Below are positions 32,984 to 41,793 of a stretch of DNA of 64,000 nt, one piece after another. The position numbers and the translations under genes are program-made. Under the pieces are notes generated by a model, which had not been told where the DNA came from, ran no database searches, and saw nothing but the letters and a program-made list of their open reading frames with translations. This DNA is from Streptomyces sp. SID8374 (lineage in GTDB: Bacteria; Actinomycetota; Actinomycetes; Streptomycetales; Streptomycetaceae), in assembly GCF_009865135.1 (NCBI RefSeq), contig NZ_WWGH01000001.1, positions 4,402,001-4,466,000 of the forward strand, written 5' to 3'. Position 1 is the first letter of the stretch; each line of letters starts with the position of its first letter.

Positions 32984-33310
32984 TCAGGCGCTCCGGTCGG
33001 CCCGGGCGCTCGTGCCCAGCGCGCCGTCCGCCGCCTCGGCCCCCGCGGCGTCCTTGGCCTGTGCCTGGGCCGCGTGGCGCTTGAGGGCGGCGTCGCGCCC
33101 ACGGACGTACCAGATGCCGATCAGGCCCAGCCCGGCTCCGGCCAGCGGCGTCCACACCCACCAGGTGTGCCCGCGGTCGGCGAACCAGCCGTAGAAGGGG
33201 AGCTGGGCGAGGAAGAGGACGAACCAGAGGATCGTGCCGCCGACGACGGTGGAGACGACGGGGCCCTCCAGGGGCTCGGGCGCCTCGTGCTTCGGTGTCC
33301 ACTTCTCCAT
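32984..33310 (-). CDS. DUF2530 membrane protein
   Basis: 108 residues from ATG 33310. It shows EAPEPLEGPVVSTVVGGTIL then two membrane helices (LWFVLFLAQLPFYGWFADRG, WWVWTPLAGAGLGLIGIWYV) and a charged C-terminal tail. This is the actinobacterial DUF2530 pattern. Function is unknown. It commonly lies near the purine permease gene, as here, where the two diverge. Confidence 0.82.
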   Translation of the reverse strand: MEKWTPKHEAPEPLEGPVVSTVVGGTILWFVLFLAQLPFYGWFADRGHTWWVWTPLAGAGLGLIGIWYVRGRDAALKRHAAQAQAKDAAGAEAADGALGTSARADRSA

Positions 33311-33431
33311 GCGTTCAGTGTATGGCGCCACCCGATCGGGGGTGCGCGGGCGGCTGGGACGACCGTTCGCGGCCCGGTCGCCAAGGGGCCACGCGGGTCT
33401 ACGCGCGGAGATAGCGATCTTCGCTTGATGT

Positions 33432-33444
33432 ATTCATACTGAAT
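33432..33444. promoter_or_regulatory. Inverted repeat in an AT-rich promoter region
   Basis: ATTCA-TAC-TGAAT, a perfect 5-bp inverted repeat, in the AT-richest part of the divergent spacer between DUF2530 and the purine permease (33311-33561). Possible operator; no regulator is adjacent. Confidence 0.4.
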
Positions 33445-33561
33445 CTGCTTTGGGCTGGCTCGAATTGTTCGTCTGAACATCCAATTTCGATCACCTTCCG
33501 CCCCTTTTGCTCCCGCCCCGGGTAGCGCCCCGCCTTCCCCTACGTACGACTGAGGTCACCC

Positions 33562-35016
33562 ATGCCCCCCTCGGCCACCGCTCCGGTCGACTCCCCGCAG
33601 CCCTCGGCTCCGCAGCCTGCCGGCGGCGTGGACCGGTTCTTCAAGATCTCCGAGCGGGGGTCGACCGTCGGGCGCGAACTCCGCGGCGGGTTCGCCACGT
33701 TCTTCGCGATGGCGTACATCATCGTGCTCAACCCGATCATCCTGGGCAGCGCGAAGGACATGTACGGCCACCAGCTGGACAACGGTCAGCTGGTCACCGC
33801 CACCGTGCTCTCCGCCGCCTTCTCCACGCTCCTGATGGGCGTCATCGGCAACGTGCCGATCGCGCTCGCCGCCGGGCTCGGCGTCAACACCGTCGTCGCC
33901 CTCCAGCTCGCCCCCCGGATGAGCTGGCCGGACGCCATGGGCATGGTGGTCCTCGCGGGCATCGTGGTCATGCTGCTGGTCGCGACCGGGCTGCGGGAGC
34001 GCGTGATGAACGCCGTACCGCGCTCGCTCCGCAAGGGCATCGCGATCGGCATCGGCCTCTTCATCCTGCTGATCGGCCTGGTCGACTCCGGCTTCGTCTC
34101 GCGCATCCCGGACGCCGCGCTCACCACCGTGCCGCTCCAGCTCGGCGGCGACGGCCACCTCACCGGCTGGCCGATCCTCGTCTTCGTGCTGGGTGCGCTG
34201 CTCACGCTGGCGCTGATCGTGCGCAAGGTGCCCGGCGCGATCCTGATCTCGATCATCGCCATGACGGCCATCGCCCTGATCATCGACGCGGTGGCCGGCC
34301 TGCCCGACGGCGCCTGGGGCCTGACGACGCCCGCATGGCCCGGCAACCCGGTCTCCGCGCCGGACTTCGGCCTGCTCGGCGAGGTCAGCCTCTTCGGCGG
34401 CTTCGGGAAGGTCGGTCTGCTGACCGGCATCCTCTTCGTCTTCACCGTGCTGCTGTCCTGCTTCTTCGACGCGATGGGCACCATCCTGGGCGTCGGCGAC
34501 GAGGCCAGGCTGATGGACGAGAACGGCAACTTCCCCGGCATCAACAAGGTGCTGTTCGTGGACGGCATCGCGGTCGCCACGGGCGGTGCGACCTCGTCCT
34601 CCGCCACCACGTGCTTCGTGGAGTCCACGGCGGGCGTCGGCGAGGGCGCCCGCACCGGACTGGCGAGCGTGGTGACCGGTCTGCTCTTCTCGGTGGCGCT
34701 GTTCCTCACACCGCTGGCGACCATGGTCCCGTCGCAGGCGGCCACTCCCGCCCTGCTGGCGGTCGGCTTCCTGATCATCGCGGGGTCCGTACGGGACATC
34801 GACTGGAGCGACTACACGCTCGCGGTCCCGGCGTTCCTGGCGATGGTGATGATGCCGTTCACGTACTCGATCACCAACGGCATCGGCATCGGCTTCATCG
34901 CCTTCTCCGTGCTGCGTCTGGCGGCGGGCCGGGGCCGTGAGGTCCCGATCGCGATGTACGTGGTGTCGGCGGTCTTCGTCTTCTACTACGCGATGCCGGC
35001 GCTCGGCCTCACGTGA
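33562..35016 (+). CDS. NCS2-family purine (hypoxanthine/guanine) permease, AzgA-like
   Basis: 484 residues with 12-14 membrane helices. AzgA/PbuG-type motifs are present: GSTVGRELRGGFATFFAMAY, VLNPIILG, NVPIALAAGLGVN, and the signature segment SCFFDAMGTILGVGDEA. ATGGATSSSATTCFVESTAG follows. This subfamily is a proton symporter for adenine, hypoxanthine or guanine. It is monocistronic, followed by a hairpin. Confidence 0.9.
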   Translation: MPPSATAPVDSPQPSAPQPAGGVDRFFKISERGSTVGRELRGGFATFFAMAYIIVLNPIILGSAKDMYGHQLDNGQLVTATVLSAAFSTLLMGVIGNVPIALAAGLGVNTVVALQLAPRMSWPDAMGMVVLAGIVVMLLVATGLRERVMNAVPRSLRKGIAIGIGLFILLIGLVDSGFVSRIPDAALTTVPLQLGGDGHLTGWPILVFVLGALLTLALIVRKVPGAILISIIAMTAIALIIDAVAGLPDGAWGLTTPAWPGNPVSAPDFGLLGEVSLFGGFGKVGLLTGILFVFTVLLSCFFDAMGTILGVGDEARLMDENGNFPGINKVLFVDGIAVATGGATSSSATTCFVESTAGVGEGARTGLASVVTGLLFSVALFLTPLATMVPSQAATPALLAVGFLIIAGSVRDIDWSDYTLAVPAFLAMVMMPFTYSITNGIGIGFIAFSVLRLAAGRGREVPIAMYVVSAVFVFYYAMPALGLT

Positions 35017-35047
35017 TCACCGTCAAGCCTCACGTGACTTACGTGAC

Positions 35048-35068
35048 CGTCAAGCGCCCCGCTTGACG
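35048..35068. terminator. Hairpin between convergent genes
   Basis: CGTCAAGC / GCTTGACG, 8-bp perfect arms, 5-base loop, between the permease and the ribbon-helix-helix gene. The CGTCAAGC half also occurs unpaired upstream at about 35030. Confidence 0.7.
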
Positions 35069-35070
35069 CC

Positions 35071-35310
35071 CTAGGTGACCGGTTTCACGCGGGCGCCGGG
35101 TCTCTCCTCGTCGGCGTCCCTGGAGGCGCCCGGCGGGCCGTAGAACTTCTCCGTCTCGTCGACGGCGGCCTTGAAGCGTTCGTCGAAGTCGTCGCGAATG
35201 AGCGTCCGGACCACATAGTCCTGGACGCTCATTCCGCGTTTGGCGGCATGCTGCCGGAGCCGGTCGAGCAGCTCACCGTCTATCCGCAGGCTGAGCACTG
35301 TCGATCCCAT
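35071..35310 (-). CDS. Ribbon-helix-helix-type DNA-binding protein
   Basis: 79 residues. The N-terminus TVLSLRIDGELLDRLRQHAA followed by KRGMSVQDYVVRTLIRDD is a classic ribbon-helix-helix fold: a beta strand, then two helices. The tail is charged and Pro-rich. No toxin partner lies next to it, so it may be a free regulator or an orphan antitoxin-like protein. Confidence 0.75.
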   Translation of the reverse strand: MGSTVLSLRIDGELLDRLRQHAAKRGMSVQDYVVRTLIRDDFDERFKAAVDETEKFYGPPGASRDADEERPGARVKPVT

Positions 35311-35416
35311 ACCGAGCAGGGTCGCCGCCCGGGGGCGCTTTTCGCGTCACTTTCCGCTTCCGTCTCACTCGTTCGGGTGATCGGATTCTCGCGCGCGTAC
35401 CACCGGGTGGTATTTA

Positions 35417-35444
35417 GTTTGGGTAATGAGTTACGCTAACAAAC
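35417..35444. promoter_or_regulatory. Candidate MarR operator/promoter, probably leaderless
   Basis: GTTTGGGTAA-TGAG-TTACGCTAACAAAC forms an imperfect palindrome (GTTTG/CAAAC, GTAA/TTAC) ending at the base before the MarR ATG. TTACGCT could serve as a -10 box only 9 bp before the ATG, and no ribosome site is present, which suggests leaderless, autoregulated transcription. Confidence 0.5.
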
Positions 35445-35885
35445 ATGCCTGACCTGATCCACGACGGTGCCAGTGCCGCCGCCGTGAGCTCCCTCCGCTC
35501 AGCCGTGATGCTGCTGGGCCGCCGCCTGAAGCACCAGCGCGTCGACGAATCGCTGAGCCCCACCGAGATGTCGGTGCTCGGCACCCTTGCCCGCTGCGGC
35601 TCGGCCACCCCCGGCGAGCTGGCCCGCAAGGAGCACGTGCAGCCCCCGTCGATGACCCGCATCGTCGCGCTGCTGGAAGCGAAGGGACTCGTCAGGCTGG
35701 AACCGCACCCCGATGACCGTCGGCAGAAGATGGTCAGCCAGACCGAGCAGGCCGAGGCCATGCTCGCGGAGAGCCGCACCAAGCGGAACGCCTGGCTGGC
35801 CCAGCTCGCCGAGGGCCTGGACGAGGACGAGTGGGAGACGCTGCGGGCCGCCGCGCCCGTGCTGGAGAAGCTCGCCCACCTGTGA
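35445..35885 (+). CDS. MarR-family regulator
   Basis: 146 residues. The winged helix-turn-helix is clear: LSPTEMSVLGTLARCGSATP, GELARKEHVQPPSMTRIVAL, LEAKGLVRLEPHPDDRRQKM (DxR wing). N- and C-terminal helices form the dimer interface. The MFS exporter gene follows 170 bp downstream, so the regulator probably controls itself and the exporter in response to a small ligand. It starts at ATG directly after the palindrome, with no ribosome site. Confidence 0.92.
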   Translation: MPDLIHDGASAAAVSSLRSAVMLLGRRLKHQRVDESLSPTEMSVLGTLARCGSATPGELARKEHVQPPSMTRIVALLEAKGLVRLEPHPDDRRQKMVSQTEQAEAMLAESRTKRNAWLAQLAEGLDEDEWETLRAAAPVLEKLAHL

Positions 35886-36057
35886 CCCCGCGGGCGCACC
35901 GGCGCCACGCCTGACCCGTACCGGATGGGACCACCGGCACGGGGAAGACGATCAACCGGGCCCGGCACACCGCCGGCCCGGACGATCACCGCCGGAGCGC
36001 CCGTCGTCACGTCCTCGTCGGACCGCACGCCGCAGACGTATGAGGAGATGAACCCTT

Positions 36058-37392
36058 TTGAGTACGGGATCCGGAGCAGACTCCGCCCCCGCACCGACTT
36101 CCGCCCACGAGAGCAAGACCGGCGGGACCTTCTCGTCGCTGAAGATCCGTAACTACCGCCTGTTCGCCACGGGCGCCGTGATCTCCAACACCGGTACCTG
36201 GATGTCCCGCATCACGCAGGACTGGCTCGTCCTGAGCCTGACGGGTTCCGCGACGGCCGTAGGCATCACCACGGCCCTCCAGTTCCTTCCCATGCTGCTC
36301 TTCGGCCTGTACGGCGGTGTCATCGCCGACCGCCTCCCGAAGCGGCAGATCCTGCTCGTCAGCCAGGCCATGCTCGGCCTGTGCGGTATCGCGCTGGCCG
36401 TCCTGACCCTCTCCGGCGTCGTCGAGGTCTGGCACGTCTATCTGGTCGCCTTCCTCCTCGGCATGGTGACCGTCGTCGACAACCCGGCCCGCCAGTCGTT
36501 CGTCTCCGAGATGGTCGGCCCCGCGCAGCTCCGCAACGCGGTCAGCCTGAACTCGGCGAACTTCCAGTCCGCCCGCCTCATCGGCCCCGCTGTGGCGGGT
36601 GTCCTGATCACCACGGTCGGCAGCGGCTGGGCGTTCCTGCTCAACGGCCTCTCCTTCCTGGCCCCGCTCATCGGCCTCATGATGATGCGGACGAGCGAAC
36701 TGCACGCCTCGGTACGGGTGCCCCGCGCCAAGGGCCAGCTGCGCGAAGGACTGCGGTACGTCCGTGGCCGCCCCGAGCTGATCTGGCCGATCGTCCTGGT
36801 CGGCTTCGTCGGCACGTTCGGCTTCAACTTCCCGACCTGGCTCACCGCCTTCGCCGACGGCGTCTTCGACGGCGGCGCCGGGATGTACTCGTTCTTCAAC
36901 ATCCTGATGGCCGCCGGTTCGCTGGCCGGCGCGCTGCTCTCGGCCCGCCGCCGCTCCACGCGGCTGCGGATGCTGGTGGCAGCGGGCACGGCGTTCGGGC
37001 TGCTGGAGATCGCCGCCTCGCTCTCCCCGAGCGTCTGGCTGTTCTCGATCCTGCTGGTCCCGATCGGCATGCTCGGCCTCACGACGAACATCACCGCGAA
37101 CACGAGCGTCCAGATGGCCGCCGACCCCGAGATGCGGGGCCGGGTGATGAGCCTGTACATGATGGTCTTCGCCGGGGGTACGCCGGTGGGCGCCCCGATC
37201 GTCGGCTGGATCAGCGACACGTACGGCGCGCGCATCGGCTTCGCGTCCGGCGGCGCGATCTCGCTGATCGCCGCCCTGGGTGTCGGCTTCGCCCTCGCCC
37301 GCATAGGCGGCCTCCGCCTGAAGGTCGACCTCCGCCCGGGCCACCCGCACGTCCGCTTCGTACAGCGCGAGCAGCTGGCGACGGCGGCGTAG
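36058..37392 (+). CDS. MFS exporter (EntS/drug-efflux type)
   Basis: 444 residues from TTG 36058, with GAGGAG ten bases upstream; an ATG at 36048 is out of frame. Twelve helices are visible, with FSSLKIRNYRLFATGAVISN, TGTWMSRITQDWLVL, GGVIADRLPKRQILL (motif A) and NPARQSFVSEMVGPAQLRNA. The last is typical of the EntS/tetracycline-like exporter branch. Efflux of a small molecule under MarR control is inferred. Confidence 0.88.
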   Translation: MSTGSGADSAPAPTSAHESKTGGTFSSLKIRNYRLFATGAVISNTGTWMSRITQDWLVLSLTGSATAVGITTALQFLPMLLFGLYGGVIADRLPKRQILLVSQAMLGLCGIALAVLTLSGVVEVWHVYLVAFLLGMVTVVDNPARQSFVSEMVGPAQLRNAVSLNSANFQSARLIGPAVAGVLITTVGSGWAFLLNGLSFLAPLIGLMMMRTSELHASVRVPRAKGQLREGLRYVRGRPELIWPIVLVGFVGTFGFNFPTWLTAFADGVFDGGAGMYSFFNILMAAGSLAGALLSARRRSTRLRMLVAAGTAFGLLEIAASLSPSVWLFSILLVPIGMLGLTTNITANTSVQMAADPEMRGRVMSLYMMVFAGGTPVGAPIVGWISDTYGARIGFASGGAISLIAALGVGFALARIGGLRLKVDLRPGHPHVRFVQREQLATAA

Positions 37393-37423
37393 GACACGGC
37401 GTAGGACAGGCGCAGGACATACG

Positions 37424-37458
37424 GAGCCGCCCCCTCCCGGACCGGGAAGGGGCGGCTC
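37424..37458. terminator. Bidirectional terminator
   Basis: GAGCCGCCCCCTCCCGG pairs with CCGGGAAGGGGCGGCTC (one mismatch) between the convergent MFS and Uma2 genes. Confidence 0.85.
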
Positions 37459-37474
37459 TCGCGTTGTCGGGGGG

Positions 37475-38059
37475 TCAGTCGCGAGGAAAGGAGTCGGTCT
37501 TCAGGACGAGGTCCATGGAGGTGTCGCTCATGTCGATGTCGAGGCCGAAGTCGACGACCAGCTTCTTGTGGTAGCCGCCGTCCTTCGGCTCCGAGTGGAG
37601 GAGGCAGCGGCCGGTGTACGGGTCGACGATGAGGAACACGGGGACCCCGGCGGCCGCGTAGGCGTCCTTCTTGGGCCCGTAGTCGGCTGCGGCCGTGCCC
37701 TTGGAGATGACCTCGCCGACGAACTCGATGTGCTCGGGGAGCCAGCGGCCACGGCTGTCCTTGGCGGCCTGGTCGAAGAGCTTCACGACGTCCGGGGCGA
37801 ATCCGTTGCCTTCGCCGAAGTCGATGCGTACGTCGGAGAGGGCCCGCACGTCCATCCCGAACCGGTCCTCCAGAGCGCGCACGATCCGACGGATGATCTC
37901 CCAGTGCGTGTCCCGCTGCGGCGACATATGGACGGTCCCCTCGACGATCTCGACCTTGAATCCCTCGGGGGTGGGCTCAAGCCACTCGAACATCTCGTCC
38001 AGAGTCAGCTCGTCGCTGATGTCGGCCATGTCGATCCTGTCGGTGTCTACGACGGTCAT
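37475..38059 (-). CDS. Uma2-family (DUF820) endonuclease-like protein
   Basis: 194 residues. It has the Uma2 restriction-endonuclease-like fold: VEIVEGTVHMSPQRDTHWEI, DVRIDFGEGNGFAPDVVKLF (catalytic PD with Asp), HIEFVGEVISKGTAAADYGP (E-x-K-like ISKGT) then KKDAYAAAGVPVFLIVDPYT. The family is abundant in Streptomyces and its biological role is unsettled. It stands alone. Confidence 0.88.
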   Translation of the reverse strand: MTVVDTDRIDMADISDELTLDEMFEWLEPTPEGFKVEIVEGTVHMSPQRDTHWEIIRRIVRALEDRFGMDVRALSDVRIDFGEGNGFAPDVVKLFDQAAKDSRGRWLPEHIEFVGEVISKGTAAADYGPKKDAYAAAGVPVFLIVDPYTGRCLLHSEPKDGGYHKKLVVDFGLDIDMSDTSMDLVLKTDSFPRD

Positions 38060-38227
38060 CGTGCCGCTCCTCCCCGCTGCCGCACGGGCGTGCGGGCAGC
38101 CGCGTAGGACAACGATAGGCCTGGCTTCCCGGACACGCCCGGACCCTTTTCCTCACGCCTGCCCGGGCCCTGGAGGTGGTACGGGCCTGGGCGCGGGGCC
38201 GGTGGGTGGTGCGGTTAGGCTCGAAGG

Positions 38228-38317
38228 GTGGACCCGAAGACCAGAAACCGCATCATGGCGGCCGTGCTCGTGCTCATGTTCCTCGTCGTCGCCGTGGCGG
38301 CCGCTTTCGGCAGCTGA
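38228..38317 (+). CDS. 29-residue small membrane protein
   Basis: GTG 38228 opens MDPKTRNRIMAAVLVLMFLV followed by VAVAAAFGS and a stop. It has a positively charged head and one hydrophobic helix of about 18 residues. The form resembles tiny conserved membrane proteins I have seen in Streptomyces. The ribosome site is weak (GAAGG). Too short for certainty. Confidence 0.5.
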   Translation: MDPKTRNRIMAAVLVLMFLVVAVAAAFGS

Positions 38318-38324
38318 GGCGGGC

Positions 38325-38570
38325 GGCGTACCGGGTGCTGCCCCCTCGCCGCGCTGAGCCAGCACCACCGCGCCGACGACCCCGGCCGCGCCCAGGAGCT
38401 GGAGCGGCCCCAGGGTCTGCCCTATGAAGAGGTAGCCCAGGACCGTGGCGCACAGGGGCGAGGCGAACGACAGGAACGAGGCGGCGAGGGCCGGCAGCCG
38501 CGCTATGCCGTTGAATCACACGACGTACGCGAGCAGCGCGCCGGGGAGCTGAACCGGCTGCTGCGGACAC
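38325..38570 (-). pseudogene. EamA (DMT) transporter C-terminal remnant
   Basis: The minus strand reads AYVV, TGA, then FNGIARLPALAASFLSFASP, CATVLGYLFIGQTLGPLQLL, GAAGVVGAVVLAQ. This is the last two helices of an EamA-family transporter, where the stop replaces the Trp expected in 'YVVWF'. Upstream, the N-terminal eight helices are gone. Plus-strand sequence at 38540-38600 (GELNRLLRTLVVTLEGG and stop) is another unassigned gene tail fused to it. Confidence 0.65.
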
Positions 38571-38685
38571 TGGTGGTCACGCTGGAGGGCGGCCGCTGAC
38601 GGCAGGGGCGGTCCGTCCCAGGCCTCGGACACTCGGCCGACGCATGCTTGCCTGGAGTGGACTCGAAGGAGTTGGCTGGGGCGTC

Positions 38686-39675
38686 ATGAAGTACACACAG
38701 CTCGGACGCACCGGACTCAAGGTCAGCCGACTCGTGCTCGGGACGATGAACTTCGGCCCGCAGACCAACGAGTCGGACAGCCACGCGATCATGGACGCCG
38801 CGCTCGGCGCGGGCCTGAACTTCTTCGACACCGCCAACGTCTACGGCTGGGGCGAGAACAAGGGGCGCACCGAGGAGATCCTCGGCACCTGGTTCGCCCA
38901 GGGCGGCGGCAGGCGCGACAAGGTGGTCCTGGCCACCAAGATGTACGGGAACATGGCGCCCGACGGCGACGCCTGGCCCAACCACGACAAGCTCTCCGCC
39001 GTGAACATCCGGCGGGCGGTCGACGCCTCCCTCAAGCGGCTCCAGACGGACCACATCGACCTCTACCAGTTCCACCACGTCGACCGGAACACCCCGTTCG
39101 AGGAGATCTGGCAGGCGATCGACGTCCTGGTCCAGCAGGGCAAGATCCTGTACGCGGGTTCCTCGAACTTCCCCGGCTACAAGATCGCCCAGGCCAACGA
39201 GCAGGCGGCCAGGCGCGGTTCGCTCGGCCTGGTCAGCGAGCAGTGCATCTACAACCTGGCCGAGCGCCGCGCCGAGATGGAGGTCATCCCGGCCGCGCAG
39301 GAGTACGGCCTCGGCGTCATCCCCTGGTCCCCGCTCCACGGCGGCCTGCTGGGCGGCGTCATCAAGAAGGAGGCCACGGAGGGCCGCCGCGCCTCGGGCC
39401 GCTCGGCCGACGCCCTGGCCAACAGCACGGTCCGCGCCCAGGTCCAGGCGTACGAGGACCTGCTGGAGAAGCACGGCCTGGAGCCCGGCGAGGCGGCCCT
39501 GGCCTGGCTCCTGACCCGCCCCGGCATCACGGGCCCGATCGTCGGCCCGCGCACCGCCGACCAACTGGACAGCGCCCTGCGCGCCCTGGAACTGGACCTC
39601 CCGGAGGCGGTCCTCACGGGCCTGGACGAGATCTTCCCGGGCCCGGGCCCGTCACCGGAGGCCTTCGCCTGGTGA
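38686..39675 (+). CDS. Aldo/keto reductase
   Basis: 329 residues from ATG 38686. AKR features: YTQLGRTGLKVSRLVLGTMN, the catalytic Asp/Tyr segment NFFDTANVYGWGENKGRTEE, catalytic Lys in LATKMYGN, then HIDLYQFHHVDRNTPFEEIW and the NADPH-binding IVGPRTADQLDSAL. It reduces carbonyl substrates with NADPH; the physiological substrate is unknown. GAAGGAG lies 14 bp upstream. Confidence 0.92.
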   Translation: MKYTQLGRTGLKVSRLVLGTMNFGPQTNESDSHAIMDAALGAGLNFFDTANVYGWGENKGRTEEILGTWFAQGGGRRDKVVLATKMYGNMAPDGDAWPNHDKLSAVNIRRAVDASLKRLQTDHIDLYQFHHVDRNTPFEEIWQAIDVLVQQGKILYAGSSNFPGYKIAQANEQAARRGSLGLVSEQCIYNLAERRAEMEVIPAAQEYGLGVIPWSPLHGGLLGGVIKKEATEGRRASGRSADALANSTVRAQVQAYEDLLEKHGLEPGEAALAWLLTRPGITGPIVGPRTADQLDSALRALELDLPEAVLTGLDEIFPGPGPSPEAFAW

Positions 39676-39795
39676 CCTGACCCGAAGCGAAACCACGCGG
39701 CCGCTGCCCTCGGACGGGGCGGCGGCCGCGTGCGCTTGCGTGCCGCCCCGGAGGAGCCGACCGCCGGCCGGGGCCGCCAGGCACCTGGAGGTCTG

Positions 39796-40767
39796 CTACC
39801 CCGCGAACCGGTCCAGCGCCGCCAGCACCGCCCGCCGGGTGGCGGGCCCGCCCAGGTGGCCCGCGTCGTCGATGACCGTCAGCTCGGCCTCCGGCCAGGC
39901 GCGGTCGAGTTCCCAGGCGGTGATCAGGGGGCTGCCCAGGTCGAAGCGGCCGTGGATCAGGGCGGCGGGGATGCCGGTCAGGCGGTCGGCGTCGTCGATG
40001 AGCCGGTTCTCCTTCAGCCAGGCGCCGTGGGAGAAGTAGTGGGTGCAGATGCGGACGAGGGCCTGCTGAGCACGGTCCGGGCGGCTGCTGTACGGGGCCG
40101 GGCCCGGGTCCGCCTCCAGGGACAGGACCGCGTCCTCCCAGGCGCACCAGGCAGCCGTGGCCCGTTCCCGTACGGCAGGGTCGGGGCTCTCCATACGGCG
40201 GGCATAGGCAGGGACCACCTCGCTGGGGTCGGCTGCCTCGGGGACGGCCTCGCGGAAGGCGTGCCAGGCCTCGGGGAAGATCTGGCCGGCGCCCCGGTAG
40301 AGCCAGTCGATCTCGCTGCGCCGGGTCGTGGTGACCGAGGCGATGACGGCCTCGGTGACGCGCTCCGGGTGCGTCTGCGCGTACGCCAGGATCAGCGTGG
40401 AGCCCCAGGAGCCCCCGTACAGCAGCCAGTCGGTGATGCCGAGGTGTTCCCGGAGGCGTTCCATGTCGGCGATCAGGTGGTGCGTGGTGTTGTGCCGCAG
40501 GTCCGTGGCCGGGTCGCTCGCGTGGGGCGTGGAGCGGCCGCAGCCCCGCTGGTCGAAGAGGACGACGCGGTAACGGTCCGGGTCGAAGTACCGGCGGGCA
40601 CGCGGGGTGCATCCGGAACCGGGCCCGCCGTGGACCACGAGGGCCGGTTTGCCCTCCGGGTTGCCGCACACCTCCCAGTACACGAGGTTGCCGTCGCCGA
40701 CGTCCAGCATGCCGCTGTCGTACGGGTCGATCGGCGGGTACAGGTCGTCAGGCTCTGCCCGCTCCAC
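39796..40767 (-). CDS. pip: Prolyl iminopeptidase
   Basis: 323 residues from GTG 40767; GGGAGG seven bases upstream fixes this start and rejects the frame from 40881. Alpha/beta-hydrolase of the proline iminopeptidase type: oxyanion HGGPGSGCTPRARRYFDP, FDQRGCGRSTPHA, nucleophile elbow GGSWGS (Ser), catalytic Asp in HGRFDLGSPL and His in DDAGHLGG. It removes N-terminal proline from peptides in the cytosol. Confidence 0.94.
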   Translation of the reverse strand: MERAEPDDLYPPIDPYDSGMLDVGDGNLVYWEVCGNPEGKPALVVHGGPGSGCTPRARRYFDPDRYRVVLFDQRGCGRSTPHASDPATDLRHNTTHHLIADMERLREHLGITDWLLYGGSWGSTLILAYAQTHPERVTEAVIASVTTTRRSEIDWLYRGAGQIFPEAWHAFREAVPEAADPSEVVPAYARRMESPDPAVRERATAAWCAWEDAVLSLEADPGPAPYSSRPDRAQQALVRICTHYFSHGAWLKENRLIDDADRLTGIPAALIHGRFDLGSPLITAWELDRAWPEAELTVIDDAGHLGGPATRRAVLAALDRFAG

Positions 40768-40837
40768 CTCGGTGCCTCCCCATCGCGGCTCGTGAACCGG
40801 CCACCTTACGGGGCCGCCGTGGCGGGGGGAGGAGCCC

Positions 40838-41464
40838 CCGTACTCCGCCCTGGGCCGCTTCGTCTCCGTCGACCCGGTCATCGACTTCGACGCCCCGGCG
40901 CAGATGAACGCCTACAGCTACGCCCACAACAGCCCGCTCACCAAGTCGGACCCGACGGGCCTGCGCCCGGACGACACGGTGGGCAACGTCAAGGGCGACG
41001 AGCGCTGGGCCTCGGACCGGGGCATGTACGCCGGCTACACCTTGAAGAACGGCAAGTGGGTATGGCAGGAATCCCCGAAGCGGGGCTCCGTGGCCAAGCA
41101 GCGCTACACGGCGTACAAGGCCGCCGCTGCCGGCTACAAGCCGCCTCCGTACGGGATGAGTAAGGTTGCTGCCGCTCCAGGAAAGAGCGGGAAGACAGGG
41201 CCGTCCGCCGCGCAGGTCAAGGCTGATAGGGAGCGCCGGAGCAGGGAGGGTGTCTGGGATGCTGTAAAGCGCGGCTTCATGATGTCCATTTCCGGGTCAC
41301 CTCTTGAGGTCAGAGTCGCGAGTGCTTCGATGGAAGGTCTCTTTGCCGACTTTGGAATGACGAACACCAGGGGTTTATGCGAATACGCGGGCTTTGATGC
41401 CGGCCTCGTCGGGAGTGGTTCAGTGTGCTACGTATCAGTCAGACATCCGGATGGCCCCATGTAG
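40838..41464 (+). pseudogene. Truncated Rhs core plus C-terminal toxin-like domain
   Basis: The frame opens abruptly with YSALGRFVSVDPVIDFDAPA then QMNAYSYAHNSPLTKSDPTG. This is the conserved end of an Rhs repeat-associated core (normally YDP.LGRFVS.DP). The following 180 residues are variable: YAGYTLKNGKWVWQES, a basic linker KADRERRSREGVWDAVKRGF, and a lower-GC end with DAGLVGSGSVCYVSV. Thousands of upstream bases of the Rhs gene are missing, so it cannot be secreted. The fragment lies in the promoter area of pip. The effector's activity was not recognised. Confidence 0.75.
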
Positions 41465-41793
41465 TACGGCTGGACCTTGTCCGGTTCCGCTGCTGGACTT
41501 TGCGAGGGTGGCGCCGGCGGAATTTCGATAATCAGGAGTGACGCGGATGAGATGATATCGAACCGCTTTCGGGATTCGGTAGAGACATCAGTGCCGGACT
41601 CTACAGGAGTGCAGGGATTGAAGGCAGCCACGAAGCCGCTATCGGAAAGAGGAACTCTTGAGGGGAACGGGCCCACTTGGTCGAGATAGGAGTGGGGCAG
41701 GTTTGGGGTTTGAAGAAAATTCCGGACCGAACTGCACGCTTGGTGGGGAAATAGAGCGACTATCCAGGTGCTGAGACTTGATTCGGAGAAATT
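41465..41793. other. AT-richer spacer behind the Rhs tail, no sure gene
   Basis: GC falls well below the surrounding level. A plus frame 41477-41689 (containing EMISNRFRDSVETSVPDSTG) is open but lacks a convincing start or family. It may be a remnant of the toxin region or another immunity gene. Confidence 0.4.

Noticed and set aside
30614..33442. 942-codon plus-strand frame over the P-type ATPase
   Set aside because: Antisense shadow; the ATPase motifs on the other strand are unambiguous.
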